A stretch of 26,047 nucleotides of DNA from CAYHBO01 sp964354855 (GTDB taxonomy: Bacteria > Babelota > Babeliae > Babelales > RVW-14). The stretch's first letter is position 1. The number at the start of each line of letters is the position of its first letter. Made by a program: the position numbers and the translations under genes. The stretch is taken from assembly GCA_964354855.1 (NCBI GenBank), contig CAYHBO010000020.1, forward strand, positions 1 to 26,047. Reading direction: 5' to 3'. Below the pieces are notes generated by a model that saw only the letters and a list, made by a program, of their open reading frames with translations, did no database searches and had not been told where the DNA came from. Shown piece after piece: positions 1 to 7,953 of the stretch.

Positions 1-1015
1 TGAAGAGGTAGGTATATTGAAGACCCGCTTCAAGATACATTTTGCAGTCTTGATTTTTCCATACTTGAAAACCAAGATCCCAACCTGCACCAAGACCAAC
101 GTGATGACCATTACCTAATACCGCTTCAAATAAATCACATCCTGAAGGACGATTACCGGTAGGTAAGGTTAAACGAAGATTTCCAGCATAATGTACTTTT
201 TCTGAGGTCGTACGATGCCCCAGCGTAAAATCAATATCAGCTAATCCACCTTGTGTTGTTCTGCCTGCAATCTTTGATTTATTTAATGCATCTCGACGAC
301 TTGTTGAATCACCAGGAACTGGGCTTGCACCAATTACTACTTTACCTGCAAGATAATCAGCCAAGGTATAAAAACTACCAACGCCATCACCATTACCATC
401 GATAGCAATTTGCACTTTATTCCCATTAGCAATCTTCATATTCATGCTATTACTTACTGAAGCAAATGGCATACCTACGTGGAAGTAAAGACCTTCTTTT
501 GCGTGACTAAAATATTCTAAATCAACACGTGCACCCCAAATTTCTTGGCTAGGGTTGAAGGTTACATTCCCACGGAACGTGTGTGGAACAAGTACCGCTG
601 GATCTAAAAGATTATTTTGATCTTCAAACCCACTCATTAAGATACCATCAACGTCAGCTGCATTTGATGCAAGAGCGTCAACAACTGGATTCAATTCATC
701 TATGTTATAACGAACACCTACGCTGAAACTATTGCTGCCATTCCCTACACCGAAATATTTACCAACGTCTCCACGATTTGTTGAGGCTTGGTAGAACGGC
801 GTCACTTGAAGACGACTATGAATGCCTTTCTTTTTCGGTTCATTGTTGTGATGCATGGTTGCGTGCCATGGAGAAAATTCCATCGCCTTATTCATGCCAA
901 CCGGTCTCGGCATCATAAATGTTTTTTTGCTATACTCAGCCCGCACGGACGTAGTACAAGCCGATACTGCAAGAAATAATGGCAGTAATCTTTTTGTAAC
1001 AACAAACTTCATCAT
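1..1015 (-). CDS. Outer-membrane beta-barrel-like protein, partial (C-terminus beyond window)
   Basis: About 338 codons are open from an ATG at 1015 down to the window edge, where the gene continues. The start has a good ribosome binding site (AAGGAG, about 7 bases upstream); a second ATG follows directly. The N-terminus is a Sec signal peptide with likely cleavage after SVRA, before EYSKK. The mature part resembles the three complete paralogues further on: an early KTFMMPRPVGMN block (KTFLQPRS.GVN in the others), a GLYFHVGMPFASVSNSMN block (GLYF.V.VPVANVENSMG), and LTLPTGNRPSG followed by FEAVLGNGHHVGLGAG. It is the most divergent of the four. The role is inferred to be an integral outer-membrane barrel, possibly a porin or surface protein; substrate and fold cannot be read from the sequence. 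Confidence 0.75.
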   Translation of the reverse strand, partial: MMKFVVTKRLLPLFLAVSACTTSVRAEYSKKTFMMPRPVGMNKAMEFSPWHATMHHNNEPKKKGIHSRLQVTPFYQASTNRGDVGKYFGVGNGSNSFSVGVRYNIDELNPVVDALASNAADVDGILMSGFEDQNNLLDPAVLVPHTFRGNVTFNPSQEIWGARVDLEYFSHAKEGLYFHVGMPFASVSNSMNMKIANGNKVQIAIDGNGDGVGSFYTLADYLAGKVVIGASPVPGDSTSRRDALNKSKIAGRTTQGGLADIDFTLGHRTTSEKVHYAGNLRLTLPTGNRPSGCDLFEAVLGNGHHVGLGAGWDLGFQVWKNQDCKMYLEAGLQYTYLF

Positions 1016-1140
1016 CTTCCTTCTCCTTGTTTTAGAAATATATTGAAACCTAATTTTTTTCACTTTTTAGTCGTAACATGAAAAAATACTCTTAATCAAC
1101 ATTTTTATTTTTATGATTGTTTTTTTGTTTTAAAATCAGT

Positions 1141-1932
1141 TTATTTTTTATGAGCAACCGCTGGTCCCGTATGAGTTATTGGAGCTTTTGCATGTGCTAC
1201 CACAGGTTTTGCATGGGTTGCCACTGGTCTCGCATGAGTTGCCGACAAAATTAATTTATATAACTGACCATGCACCGTCGTTGCAGTTGCCTGCATCGTT
1301 GCAGGAAGTTTTGCCTGTTGTGTTTTTAAAGCCCCACCCAAATTATTAAGCGCCGTGGTCAACTTACTCATATCAACCGTCAACGCCGCAACACTTCCCG
1401 GTGCTCCAAAATTAAACGCGCTGTACGTTTTTGTCGCAATCCCAAGCGCTACCAAGGTGTCTTGAGGATTAACCATAGTATTTATATCGGTAGCAATCGC
1501 ACTAATAGTTTGTGTTGCAAGCTTTACGTGCGCTGCTAAATGGGCCTTTGCATCTTGAACCGTTGCCCCCCAATACGCCCATGGTTGAACTGCAGTTTTC
1601 GCTGCGGGTGTAACAGGGGTTACCGGTTTTGCTGGTGTAGCATGTACTACCGGTTTTGCCGGTGCAACATGAGGCGCTGGAGCCGCAACCTTTGCTGCAG
1701 GATGAGTAACAGGAGCAGGCACAGCTTTAGCCGTTGGAGCAGGAGCGACCGGTTTTGCTGATGTAGCAGGAGCGACCGGTTTTGCCGATGCAGCAGGAGC
1801 GACCGGTTTTGCCGGTGCAGCAGGAGCCGCTGCCATTTTAGCAACTGGCGCAGCTTTTGCAGCAAACAGATGTTCTCTCATAGTAGTAATAAGCCCAACA
1901 CATAACAATAATAAACTTGTTTTTTTAACCAT
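1141..1932 (-). CDS. Secreted Ala/Pro/Lys-rich repeat protein, function unknown
   Basis: A 263-residue protein with a Sec-type signal peptide (MVKKTSLLLLCVGLITT..., cleavage probably near LFA-AKA). Residues about 27-115 are low complexity, built on A.AKPVAPA units, three of them exact enough to appear as a 27-bp DNA tandem repeat. A central segment (about 117-230) is more ordinary and looks helical, with regular Leu/Ala/Thr spacing. The C-terminus returns to His/Lys/Pro repeats (AHAKPVV, AHKK). The start is supported by AGGGAG upstream. The composition recalls bacterial histone H1-like tails, but the signal peptide places it outside the cytoplasm, so a periplasm-spanning or envelope-associated linker is more likely (inference). 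It lies between members of the outer-membrane protein family on the same strand. Confidence 0.7.
   Translation of the reverse strand: MVKKTSLLLLCVGLITTMREHLFAAKAAPVAKMAAAPAAPAKPVAPAASAKPVAPATSAKPVAPAPTAKAVPAPVTHPAAKVAAPAPHVAPAKPVVHATPAKPVTPVTPAAKTAVQPWAYWGATVQDAKAHLAAHVKLATQTISAIATDINTMVNPQDTLVALGIATKTYSAFNFGAPGSVAALTVDMSKLTTALNNLGGALKTQQAKLPATMQATATTVHGQLYKLILSATHARPVATHAKPVVAHAKAPITHTGPAVAHKK
1738..1818 (-). repeat. 27-bp tandem repeat, three copies
   Basis: Three head-to-tail 27-bp units at 1738-1764, 1765-1791 and 1792-1818, each beginning AGCAGGAGCGACCGGTTTTG on the plus strand and differing at only a few bases at the end. They encode the nine-residue unit of the Ala/Pro-rich secreted protein, so copy changes keep the frame. 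More degenerate relatives of the unit continue on the low-coordinate side (about 1620-1670). Confidence 0.85.
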
Positions 1933-2016
1933 CTTCAGTCTCCCTCTTTATTTAATTTCTGATACTAACCAATCCAGAAATAGCACGTGGGAGAAGTAAT
2001 AAGCAAGAGACTTTTT

Positions 2017-2045
2017 ACGTCATCCTCGCGAACGCGGGGATCCAG
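2017..2045 (-). repeat. Interspersed short palindromic repeat (intergenic copy 1)
   Basis: Read on the minus strand this is a 29-bp sequence beginning CTGGATCCCCGC and ending GCGAGGATGACGT. It matches 28 of 29 bases of the copy at 11255-11283 on the other strand. It lies between the Ala/Pro-rich protein and the first complete OMP gene. Relatives are found inside uppP and at the edge of the first scaffold gap. Confidence 0.8.
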
Positions 2046-2072
2046 GGATTTTAATAGTTTCTCCACAAAGCA

Positions 2073-2098
2073 GAACGGGGCTCATATGAGCCCCGTTC
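2073..2098 (-). terminator. Perfect 26-bp GC-rich palindrome, possible terminator of the OMP gene at 2159-3766
   Basis: GAACGGGGCTCAT followed directly by its reverse complement, 60 bases past the stop codon of the OMP gene. It is nearly the same hairpin as the one behind the next OMP gene (4231-4254). On the minus strand it is followed by TGCTTTG, not by a clean T-run, so termination is less certain than for that copy. A smaller hairpin (ACGCTC-AAA-GAGCGT, 2127-2141) lies between it and the stop. Confidence 0.5.
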
Positions 2099-2158
2099 AA
2101 GCTTAGAAAGTTTCTATATCACGCCAACGCTCAAAGAGCGTAAGCGGGCAAGATCGAA

Positions 2159-3766
2159 TTAGAATCCAACACCAAGTTTAGCGTTGAAGCCCCATGTGCT
2201 GACAATATCGGCATCAGCCCATTCATAGTGCGCACCAACACCTACAAGTACTGGTACTTCCCATGTCTTTGTCCAGTAGCCAACGCCACCAAACACTTTA
2301 TGGGACAATAATGAAGGAGTTTGTGCTGAAGCTACATCAAGATCCTTATTGTCAATAGTTCTATTAACATACAATGATCCCATTGAAAGACTGCCATGAT
2401 TATTAGTTGTCGTCATAGGTAATGTTAAGCCTGCATCGTCCATATCAGCATTACGCGTTGCAATTGCCCATTTATTATCTGGGAATTGTGGCGCACTTGA
2501 ACCACATCCTGTTGATGAAACTTTAACTTTTTCAGCATCACGATAATAAAGGTTATACCCTAAATCAAACGCAAAACCATGACAGTTATAATTCATCGAC
2601 AAGATACCATCTAACTGACTGCCAGGAGTTACATCAACACGCAAGGTGGTAACGTTTGCCGCCGGTGTAAGTTGTTGTGCATTAGCATCTTTTGTTCTGT
2701 CAATAAGTAATAAGTATTGACCAAAGTTTTGGTTAGTTAAACCAAGCGTACGTGTCTCATCGTTTTCAAGAAGATAACGATAATTAGCCGCAAAGTTTAA
2801 TTTCAAGCTATGGTTTTTGCACTCGCTGTGCCATACTTTAAATGCTGTATCAAGACCAACACCTAAAGCAACGTGACCAGCATTACCAACGATCGCATCA
2901 AATGCATAAGTACCGTCAGGGGTGTTGCCGGTTGGAACCGTTACACCAAAATTAACCGCCATGTGGTAGCTATCTTTATCTAAGAACTTATAACCTAAGA
3001 TTAAATCAACATCAGCGACGCCTGTTTCGCTACGATTACAACCACTGATCAATGCTTTATTAAGATTAACGAAAGCACCTTGTAGATTAGCAGCAATTGC
3101 ATTTCTATTACCTTGGAAAAACTTAACAAGTTCAGCATTTTCAGCACCTGTAGCAGTTAAACCCATTGAGTTTTCAACATTAGCAACTGGAACTTCTACG
3201 CTGAAGTACAAACCCTTAAGTAAGCACTTAAGATCTTGATGATAGTTGAATGCCACGCCAATTGTTTTTTGTTCAGGAGCAAGCGCAAGTTTTGCATCAG
3301 TTGATGCCACAGGTCCTGTAGTATTTTGTGCAACACCAACACCTGTTCCCAATGCTCCTGTATTAAAGTTATGAATCAAGAGACCCAAGTCTAAATCAGA
3401 AGTATTACCCAAGCTCGTTGCATTAGGAGCGGCGGTAACATAACTGTTATCTCCACCACCAGTTCCGGTTGCTGTTGCAGCTCTTGGCAATGCAACTACT
3501 GCTTTGCTGTTGAACAAGAAGTATTTAGCAAGTGCATCTTTTTCGGTTGATCCCGACATAAAGAATGTTGCTTGAACGTTGCCACCGAATGAATCATGAG
3601 CTTTACGATCCACTAAGTTAGACCAGCCAGCTGTTTTTCCTGCCGCAAGGTTAACACCTTGTGATCTTGGTTGTAAGAACGTCTTGTTGGTTGGTGTTCC
3701 TGCAGAATTTTGCGTAGCACTTATTGCTAACGCAGCTGCAAGGAGTATCTGAATTCTATTTTTCAT
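2159..3766 (-). CDS. Outer-membrane beta-barrel-like protein, paralogue A
   Basis: A 535-residue protein with a signal peptide (MKNRIQILLAAALAISATQNSAG, mature N-terminus about TPTNKTFLQPRS). It ends WGFNAKLGVGF; a C-terminal Phe closing an alternating strand is the usual signal for outer-membrane assembly by BAM. Alternating polar/hydrophobic strands and Gly/Asn-rich loops run throughout. It is clearly related along its length to the genes at 4283-5800 and 6188-7753, sharing VTVPTGN.PDG, AFDAIVGN.GH, ENDETRTLGL and LLSHKVFGGVGYWTK. Several cysteines are kept among paralogues (DLKCLLKG, SSTGCGSS). The ribosome site GGAGAAGT precedes the ATG. Its upstream region is a copy of that of paralogue B. 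Inferred role: surface-exposed barrel or porin; the family has no function I can name. Confidence 0.8.
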   Translation of the reverse strand: MKNRIQILLAAALAISATQNSAGTPTNKTFLQPRSQGVNLAAGKTAGWSNLVDRKAHDSFGGNVQATFFMSGSTEKDALAKYFLFNSKAVVALPRAATATGTGGGDNSYVTAAPNATSLGNTSDLDLGLLIHNFNTGALGTGVGVAQNTTGPVASTDAKLALAPEQKTIGVAFNYHQDLKCLLKGLYFSVEVPVANVENSMGLTATGAENAELVKFFQGNRNAIAANLQGAFVNLNKALISGCNRSETGVADVDLILGYKFLDKDSYHMAVNFGVTVPTGNTPDGTYAFDAIVGNAGHVALGVGLDTAFKVWHSECKNHSLKLNFAANYRYLLENDETRTLGLTNQNFGQYLLLIDRTKDANAQQLTPAANVTTLRVDVTPGSQLDGILSMNYNCHGFAFDLGYNLYYRDAEKVKVSSTGCGSSAPQFPDNKWAIATRNADMDDAGLTLPMTTTNNHGSLSMGSLYVNRTIDNKDLDVASAQTPSLLSHKVFGGVGYWTKTWEVPVLVGVGAHYEWADADIVSTWGFNAKLGVGF

Positions 3767-3865
3767 TTTTACTTCTCCACACTTCTATTAATAAAAAATG
3801 TCATTAACTTTTTTTAACTAACAACGCTCAAAGAAATCTAATGCTTAGCATCGGATGAGCGCATT

Positions 3866-3970
3866 ACTTTACCGTAAACTCTTTTAAGTTGTCGGCCTCC
3901 TTCTCGCTTTTTTAAAACCAACTTGCACCTACGACGAAACAGTATGTGTAATGTGTGTTAATCTTTTTTA
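3866..3970 (-). promoter_or_regulatory. Conserved leader block upstream of OMP paralogue A
   Basis: This block, about 100 bases before the ATG, is repeated nearly unchanged before paralogue B (5885-5985). Shared plus-strand words include ACCGTAAACT, TCGGCCTCCTT, CCAACTT and ACGACGAAAC. Read in the sense direction it contains AAGGAGGCCGA but no adjacent ATG, so I do not see a leader peptide. The match may simply reflect the duplication that made the paralogues, or a retained 5' UTR element. The rest of the 516-base space (3767-4282) holds a candidate promoter (4164-4192), a foldable segment (4121-4164) and the terminator of the preceding gene. Confidence 0.5.
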
Positions 3971-4163
3971 TTAGCAGCTCGATAAAAATTATCTCCTTCT
4001 ACAGATAACTCTAACCGTAGTACCTTGTTATGTTAACGACCCTGACCATTAAAAACAATGATTTATTTCTAATGCTACGAATAGGCCTGTTAAACCCGCC
4101 ATTCTATCTTGTAAACTACTTTGCCATGGCGCCTATAAAATAGGTATGGGTACCATGAAGGCA

Positions 4164-4192
4164 ACCATACAATGCTTTCTTCAAATTCTCAA
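4164..4192 (-). promoter_or_regulatory. Candidate sigma-70 promoter for OMP paralogue A
   Basis: On the minus strand TTGAGA (4192-4187), a 17-base spacer and TATGGT (4169-4164). The equivalent position before paralogue B has TTGAGA, 17 bases and TACGGT. It sits just past the terminator of the preceding gene and would give a 5' leader of about 390 bases. Support is the consensus fit and the conserved arrangement only. Confidence 0.4.
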
Positions 4193-4225
4193 GAATGGGT
4201 AAAAAAATTTTAGGTGAATGAGAAC

Positions 4226-4254
4226 AAAAAAACGGGGCTCGTATGAACCCCGTT
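4226..4254 (-). terminator. Rho-independent terminator of OMP paralogue B
   Basis: On the minus strand AACGGGGTTCATACGAGCCCCGTT forms a hairpin (AACGGGG.TC / GA.CCCCGTT arms, with mismatches) followed by TTTTT, about 30 bases past the stop of the OMP gene at 4283. This is a textbook intrinsic terminator arrangement and resembles the palindrome behind paralogue A. Confidence 0.75.
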
Positions 4255-4282
4255 AAAACGACTAGTTTTTATTTAGCAGAAA

Positions 4283-5800
4283 TTAGAACCCGATGCCTAC
4301 GCGAGCATTAAAGCCCCAGTTGCTGATGATGTCAGCTCCTGCAAATTCATAATGAGCACCAACGCCAACTAACATTGGAACTTCCCATCCTTTTGTCCAG
4401 TAGCCAACGCCACCAAACACTTTGTGTGAAAGTAATGATGGTGTTTGAGCTGATACAGGATCAAGATCAACATTGTTGATAGGCTTTAAAACAAAGTCAT
4501 CAGAGTTTGCTACAGTCATAGGATTTCCCGCTGTAACATCTGCTGTATTTACCTGATTCGCTAGCGACATATCAGCATTACGTGTTGCAACTGCCCATTG
4601 ATTGTCAACAAATTGTGGAGATGATGAACCACAACCTGTTGATGATACACAAACTTTTTCTGCATCACGGTAGTACAAGTTGTAACCTAAATCAAACGCC
4701 CAGTTACAGCACCCAAAGTTTAATGCCAACATGCCATCAAATTGATTGCCAGGTGTTACATCACATCTTAATGTGGTAACGTTTGCCGCAGGAATAAGAG
4801 GTTGTGCGTTAGGCGGTTGTTGTAAATTAATCAACATTGCGTACTGACCATTATTGGTATTCTTAAAGCCAAGTGTACGTGTTTCATCGTTTTCGAATAA
4901 GTAACGATAATTCGCTGCAAACATTAACTTCAAACAATGTTTGCGACATTCACTCTTCCAAAGTTTAGCATCAGCATCAACACCAAAACCAAAACCAACG
5001 TGACCGTTGTTACCAACAACCGCATCAAATGCAAATTCACCATCAGGAACGTTTCCAGTAGGAATCGTTACACCAAGGTTAAACGCCGCATTGAAAATAT
5101 GGTTATGGAAGAACTTGTACCCAAGCATTAATTCAACATCAGCTACACCTGTTTGGCTGCGTGTGCATGAAACCATCTTTGCATTTGCAAGATTTTTGAA
5201 TGCGTTAGCAGTCCCAACAGCACCTGTTGACTCGTCTCTTGTGCCTTGTAAGAACTTAACAAGATCAGCAGCTTCAGCACCAGTAACTTTTGGATTCATC
5301 GAGTTCTGCACGTTAACTAATGGCACGGATAAATTAAGGGATAAACCTTTAAGTAACCATTTAAGATCTTGATGATAGCTAAACAATGCACCAATTTCTT
5401 TGTGTTCAGGAGCAAGTGCAAGCTTTGTATCAGTTGATTCAGCTGCATTTATTTTATGGATTAAATAAGCTAAATCGCCATCAGCCGTTGAACCAATGGT
5501 GTTAGCAGCTTCATCTCTTGGTAAAGTAATGCTTGTTTTTCCACCAACCAAGAAGTACTTAGCAAGTGCGTCTTCTGCCACTGAACCGGTCATAAAGAAC
5601 GTCGATTGAAGGTTTCCACCAAAAGCTTCTTTATCTTTACGATCAGTCATAGCGTTCCATACCGCTGCTTTTCCTAAAGCAATGTTCATACCATCTGAAC
5701 GAGGTGATAAGAATGTTAGGTTGGTTGGGGTTCCTGCGGATAGGTGCGCAGCACTGAGTGCTAACACAGCCGCGAGGAGTACTTGTAATCTATTTTTCAT
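4283..5800 (-). CDS. Outer-membrane beta-barrel-like protein, paralogue B
   Basis: A 505-residue protein with signal peptide MKNRLQVLLAAVLALSAAHLSAG and mature start TPTNLTFLSPRS, ending NARVGIGF with the C-terminal Phe expected of outer-membrane barrels. It aligns with paralogues A and C over the whole length; the shorter size comes from smaller variable regions near residues 95-130 and 420-450. It has extra cysteines (FGCCNWAFDLGYN, LRCDVTPG, VCVSSTGCGSS), so disulfide-stabilised loops are possible. The ribosome site GGAGAAGT and the first codons are nearly identical to paralogue A. It probably has its own promoter (6089-6117) and terminator (4226-4254), so the paralogues look like separate transcription units and not one operon. 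Confidence 0.8.
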   Translation of the reverse strand: MKNRLQVLLAAVLALSAAHLSAGTPTNLTFLSPRSDGMNIALGKAAVWNAMTDRKDKEAFGGNLQSTFFMTGSVAEDALAKYFLVGGKTSITLPRDEAANTIGSTADGDLAYLIHKINAAESTDTKLALAPEHKEIGALFSYHQDLKWLLKGLSLNLSVPLVNVQNSMNPKVTGAEAADLVKFLQGTRDESTGAVGTANAFKNLANAKMVSCTRSQTGVADVELMLGYKFFHNHIFNAAFNLGVTIPTGNVPDGEFAFDAVVGNNGHVGFGFGVDADAKLWKSECRKHCLKLMFAANYRYLFENDETRTLGFKNTNNGQYAMLINLQQPPNAQPLIPAANVTTLRCDVTPGNQFDGMLALNFGCCNWAFDLGYNLYYRDAEKVCVSSTGCGSSSPQFVDNQWAVATRNADMSLANQVNTADVTAGNPMTVANSDDFVLKPINNVDLDPVSAQTPSLLSHKVFGGVGYWTKGWEVPMLVGVGAHYEFAGADIISNWGFNARVGIGF

Positions 5801-5884
5801 TTTTACTTCTCCACACTACTAATAAATATAATGTCATTAATGTTCTACTTATCAACAACGCCTAAAAAACATAAGCGCGTTATT

Positions 5885-5985
5885 TCTTTACCGTAAACTT
5901 TTTTAAAGTATCGGCCTCCTTTTCTCTCTTTTTTAAAAACCAACTTTTACTTACGACGAAACGGTGTGTGTGTGTTAATCTTTTC
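5885..5985 (-). promoter_or_regulatory. Conserved leader block upstream of OMP paralogue B
   Basis: Counterpart of 3866-3970, about 90 bases before the ATG: ACCGTAAACT, TCGGCCTCCTT, CCAACTT and TACGACGAAAC occur in the same order with similar spacing. Paralogue C lacks it; only about 200 bases separate that gene from the divergent uppP. The remainder of the 387-base space (5801-6187) holds the candidate promoter and the terminator-like sequence of paralogue C. Confidence 0.5.
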
Positions 5986-6088
5986 TTACTATTTCTTTAG
6001 TGCAATCAGACCTGATTTAAACACTATAATCCTTTGTGAACTACGCCACCAAGGGTCTCGTGACATTCCCTAAGGCATCACGAAAGCT

Positions 6089-6117
6089 ACCGTACTATGG
6101 TTTCAAGAAATTCTCAA
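6089..6117 (-). promoter_or_regulatory. Candidate sigma-70 promoter for OMP paralogue B
   Basis: TTGAGA (6117-6112), 17 bases, TACGGT (6094-6089) on the minus strand, in the same arrangement as before paralogue A and next to the same TTTTTTTACCC tract. The -10 box is weak. The predicted leader is about 285 bases. Confidence 0.35.
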
Positions 6118-6129
6118 GAAAGGGTAAAA

Positions 6130-6157
6130 AAAATAATAGGGCCCATTCAAGAGCCCC
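6130..6157 (-). terminator. Possible terminator of OMP paralogue C
   Basis: On the minus strand GGGCTCTTGAATGGGCCC can form a short GC stem, followed by TATTATTTTTTTT, about 30 bases past the stop. The position matches the terminators of paralogues A and B but the stem is only about 4 bp, so this is a weak call. Confidence 0.35.
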
Positions 6158-6187
6158 ACGTAGTCAAATAATATTTTATTAATTTTC

Positions 6188-7753
6188 TTAGAAACTCATG
6201 CCAACCCGCGCATTAAAACCCCAATTACTAATTAAATCAGCATCAGCCCACTCATAGTGCGCACCAACGCCAACCAAGACCGGAATTTCCCAACCTTTGG
6301 TCCAATAACCAACACCACCAAAAATTTTGTGTGATGTTAATGCAGGTGTTTGCGCAGAGGTTGTATCAAGGTCTGCGTTGTTAATGTAGCGATAGACAAA
6401 GTTAGTTGTGGTATTAATAACACCCGTCGTCGATGTTGTCATAGGAGTCACCTTAGGATCAACAGCAACCGTATCTGACATTTTCGCATTACGTGTAGCA
6501 ACTGCCCATTTGTTATCAGGAAATTGTTGCGTGGAATTTGCTGTTTGCGCAATATAACATCCTGGTCCGGCAATCGTCACCCGTTCACGCGCCCGGAAAA
6601 ATACATTGTACCCAAGATCAAAGGCAAAACGATTGTAATTATAGTTCATGGACACCATCCCATCAAACTGACTTCCCGGCGTTACATTAACATTCAATGT
6701 CGTCACATTTGCAGCCGGAGTAAGTTGTTGGGTATTAGGTTGTTTTGTTCTATCGATAAGAAGCAGGTACTGACCAAAGTTTTGATTGGTTAAACCAAGC
6801 GTACGAACTTCATCATCTTCAAATAGATAACGATAATTCATCGCAACATTTACATTTAAGTTGTATTTATGACAAGCACTTTCCCATACCTTACCACGCG
6901 CATCAAGACCGAATCCAAATCCAAGATGGCCACCATTACCAATGACCGCATCAAAGGCATTGACGCCATCTGATTTGTTGCCGGTTGGGACCGTTAAGCC
7001 AATATTCATCGCAACATAATAATTACGCTTATCCAAGAATTTATACCCAAGAATCAGATCAAGATCAGCAACACTGGTTCTGGTAAGATCCCCCGGGGAG
7101 ATTAATGCATTATAAAGATTTTCAAAGGCGTTTACATCCCCTTTCGATTTCTCAATTACACCACCCTTAAAAAAGTTACTTACATTGGTTGCTTCGGTTC
7201 CCACTGTTGACATCCCTAATGAATTGGTCACACAAACCACGGGAAGCTGCATTTCAAAATATAAACCTTTTACAATGCATTTAAGATCTTGATGATAATT
7301 AAACGTTACACCTATTGCTCCATGTTGAGGACAAAGTTTAAGAAGCGTATCCGAAGAAACAGCTCCTGTTGTATTGTGAACCAAAAAGCCTAGGTCAAGA
7401 TCAGCAATTGACCCCACCGTAGCATCAGCCGTTGTTCTTAGTAACGTTATTGATTTACAATTATCGCTACATTTTGAAGTATTCGCATTGGTCGGAAATA
7501 AAAAATAGTTGGCAAGCATGTTATCATTAGTTGATTCCATCATAAAGTATGTTGCTTGAATATTGGCACCATAGGAATTTTTGTCATGTCGATTTACTAA
7601 ATTCGGCCACCCTGCTGTTTTTTCTAAAGCAAGATTAACCCCATGAGACCGCGGCTGTAAAAATGTTTTGTTGGTATTGTTCCCATCAGCAAAAACTGTT
7701 ACTGCACTAAGCGCCATCAGCGCTATCAGAAGCACGCGCGTGTTATTCTTCAT
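6188..7753 (-). CDS. Outer-membrane beta-barrel-like protein, paralogue C
   Basis: A 521-residue protein with signal peptide MKNNTRVLLIALMALSAVTVFA and mature start DGNNTNKTFLQPRS, ending NARVGMSF with the C-terminal Phe. It belongs to the same family as paralogues A and B. The segment TLGLTNQNFGQYLLLIDRTK is identical to paralogue A, while the next segment (FFRARERVTIAGPGCYIAQ) differs from the version that A and B share. Cysteines occur at different loops (KCSDNCKS). It is divergent from uppP, with about 200 bases between the starts (7954 and 7753). The start is the first ATG after GGGGAGATAAT. Function beyond an outer-membrane barrel cannot be said. Confidence 0.8.
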   Translation of the reverse strand: MKNNTRVLLIALMALSAVTVFADGNNTNKTFLQPRSHGVNLALEKTAGWPNLVNRHDKNSYGANIQATYFMMESTNDNMLANYFLFPTNANTSKCSDNCKSITLLRTTADATVGSIADLDLGFLVHNTTGAVSSDTLLKLCPQHGAIGVTFNYHQDLKCIVKGLYFEMQLPVVCVTNSLGMSTVGTEATNVSNFFKGGVIEKSKGDVNAFENLYNALISPGDLTRTSVADLDLILGYKFLDKRNYYVAMNIGLTVPTGNKSDGVNAFDAVIGNGGHLGFGFGLDARGKVWESACHKYNLNVNVAMNYRYLFEDDEVRTLGLTNQNFGQYLLLIDRTKQPNTQQLTPAANVTTLNVNVTPGSQFDGMVSMNYNYNRFAFDLGYNVFFRARERVTIAGPGCYIAQTANSTQQFPDNKWAVATRNAKMSDTVAVDPKVTPMTTSTTGVINTTTNFVYRYINNADLDTTSAQTPALTSHKIFGGVGYWTKGWEIPVLVGVGAHYEWADADLISNWGFNARVGMSF

Positions 7754-7923
7754 TATTATCTCCCCGCATTATTAATAATAAAATCATGACCCGATATAAA
7801 AAATATAAGGGGTTAGAACTGGTAAACGCAAGTATATCCACCTTAAGCAACGGTTAGGCTTGATTAACCAATGATTATGTTTACAAAATTACTTTGCCAA
7901 GGCATGTTTTTTTAATAAGCTTC

Positions 7924-7929
7924 TATAAT
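7924..7929 (+). promoter_or_regulatory. Candidate -10 box for uppP
   Basis: A perfect TATAAT 24 bases before the uppP ATG, which would leave a leader of about 18 bases carrying the AAAGGA ribosome site. No good -35 lies at 16-18 bases; TTGCCA is 24 bases away. Confidence 0.4.
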
Positions 7930-7953
7930 CAAATTTTGCCAAAGGACTTACCC

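Noticed and set aside
788..1046. Small plus-strand genes at the start of the window
   Set aside because: They are antisense shadows of the partial OMP gene, which has a signal peptide, a ribosome site and paralogues.
1141..1932. Histone H1-like nucleoid protein
   Set aside because: The N-terminal signal peptide and the non-histone central domain argue against a cytoplasmic DNA-binding role.
3897..3906. A leader peptide after the AAGGAGG in the OMP leader
   Set aside because: No ATG, GTG or TTG lies at a suitable distance after it on the minus strand, so it is not a credible ribosome site for a short gene.
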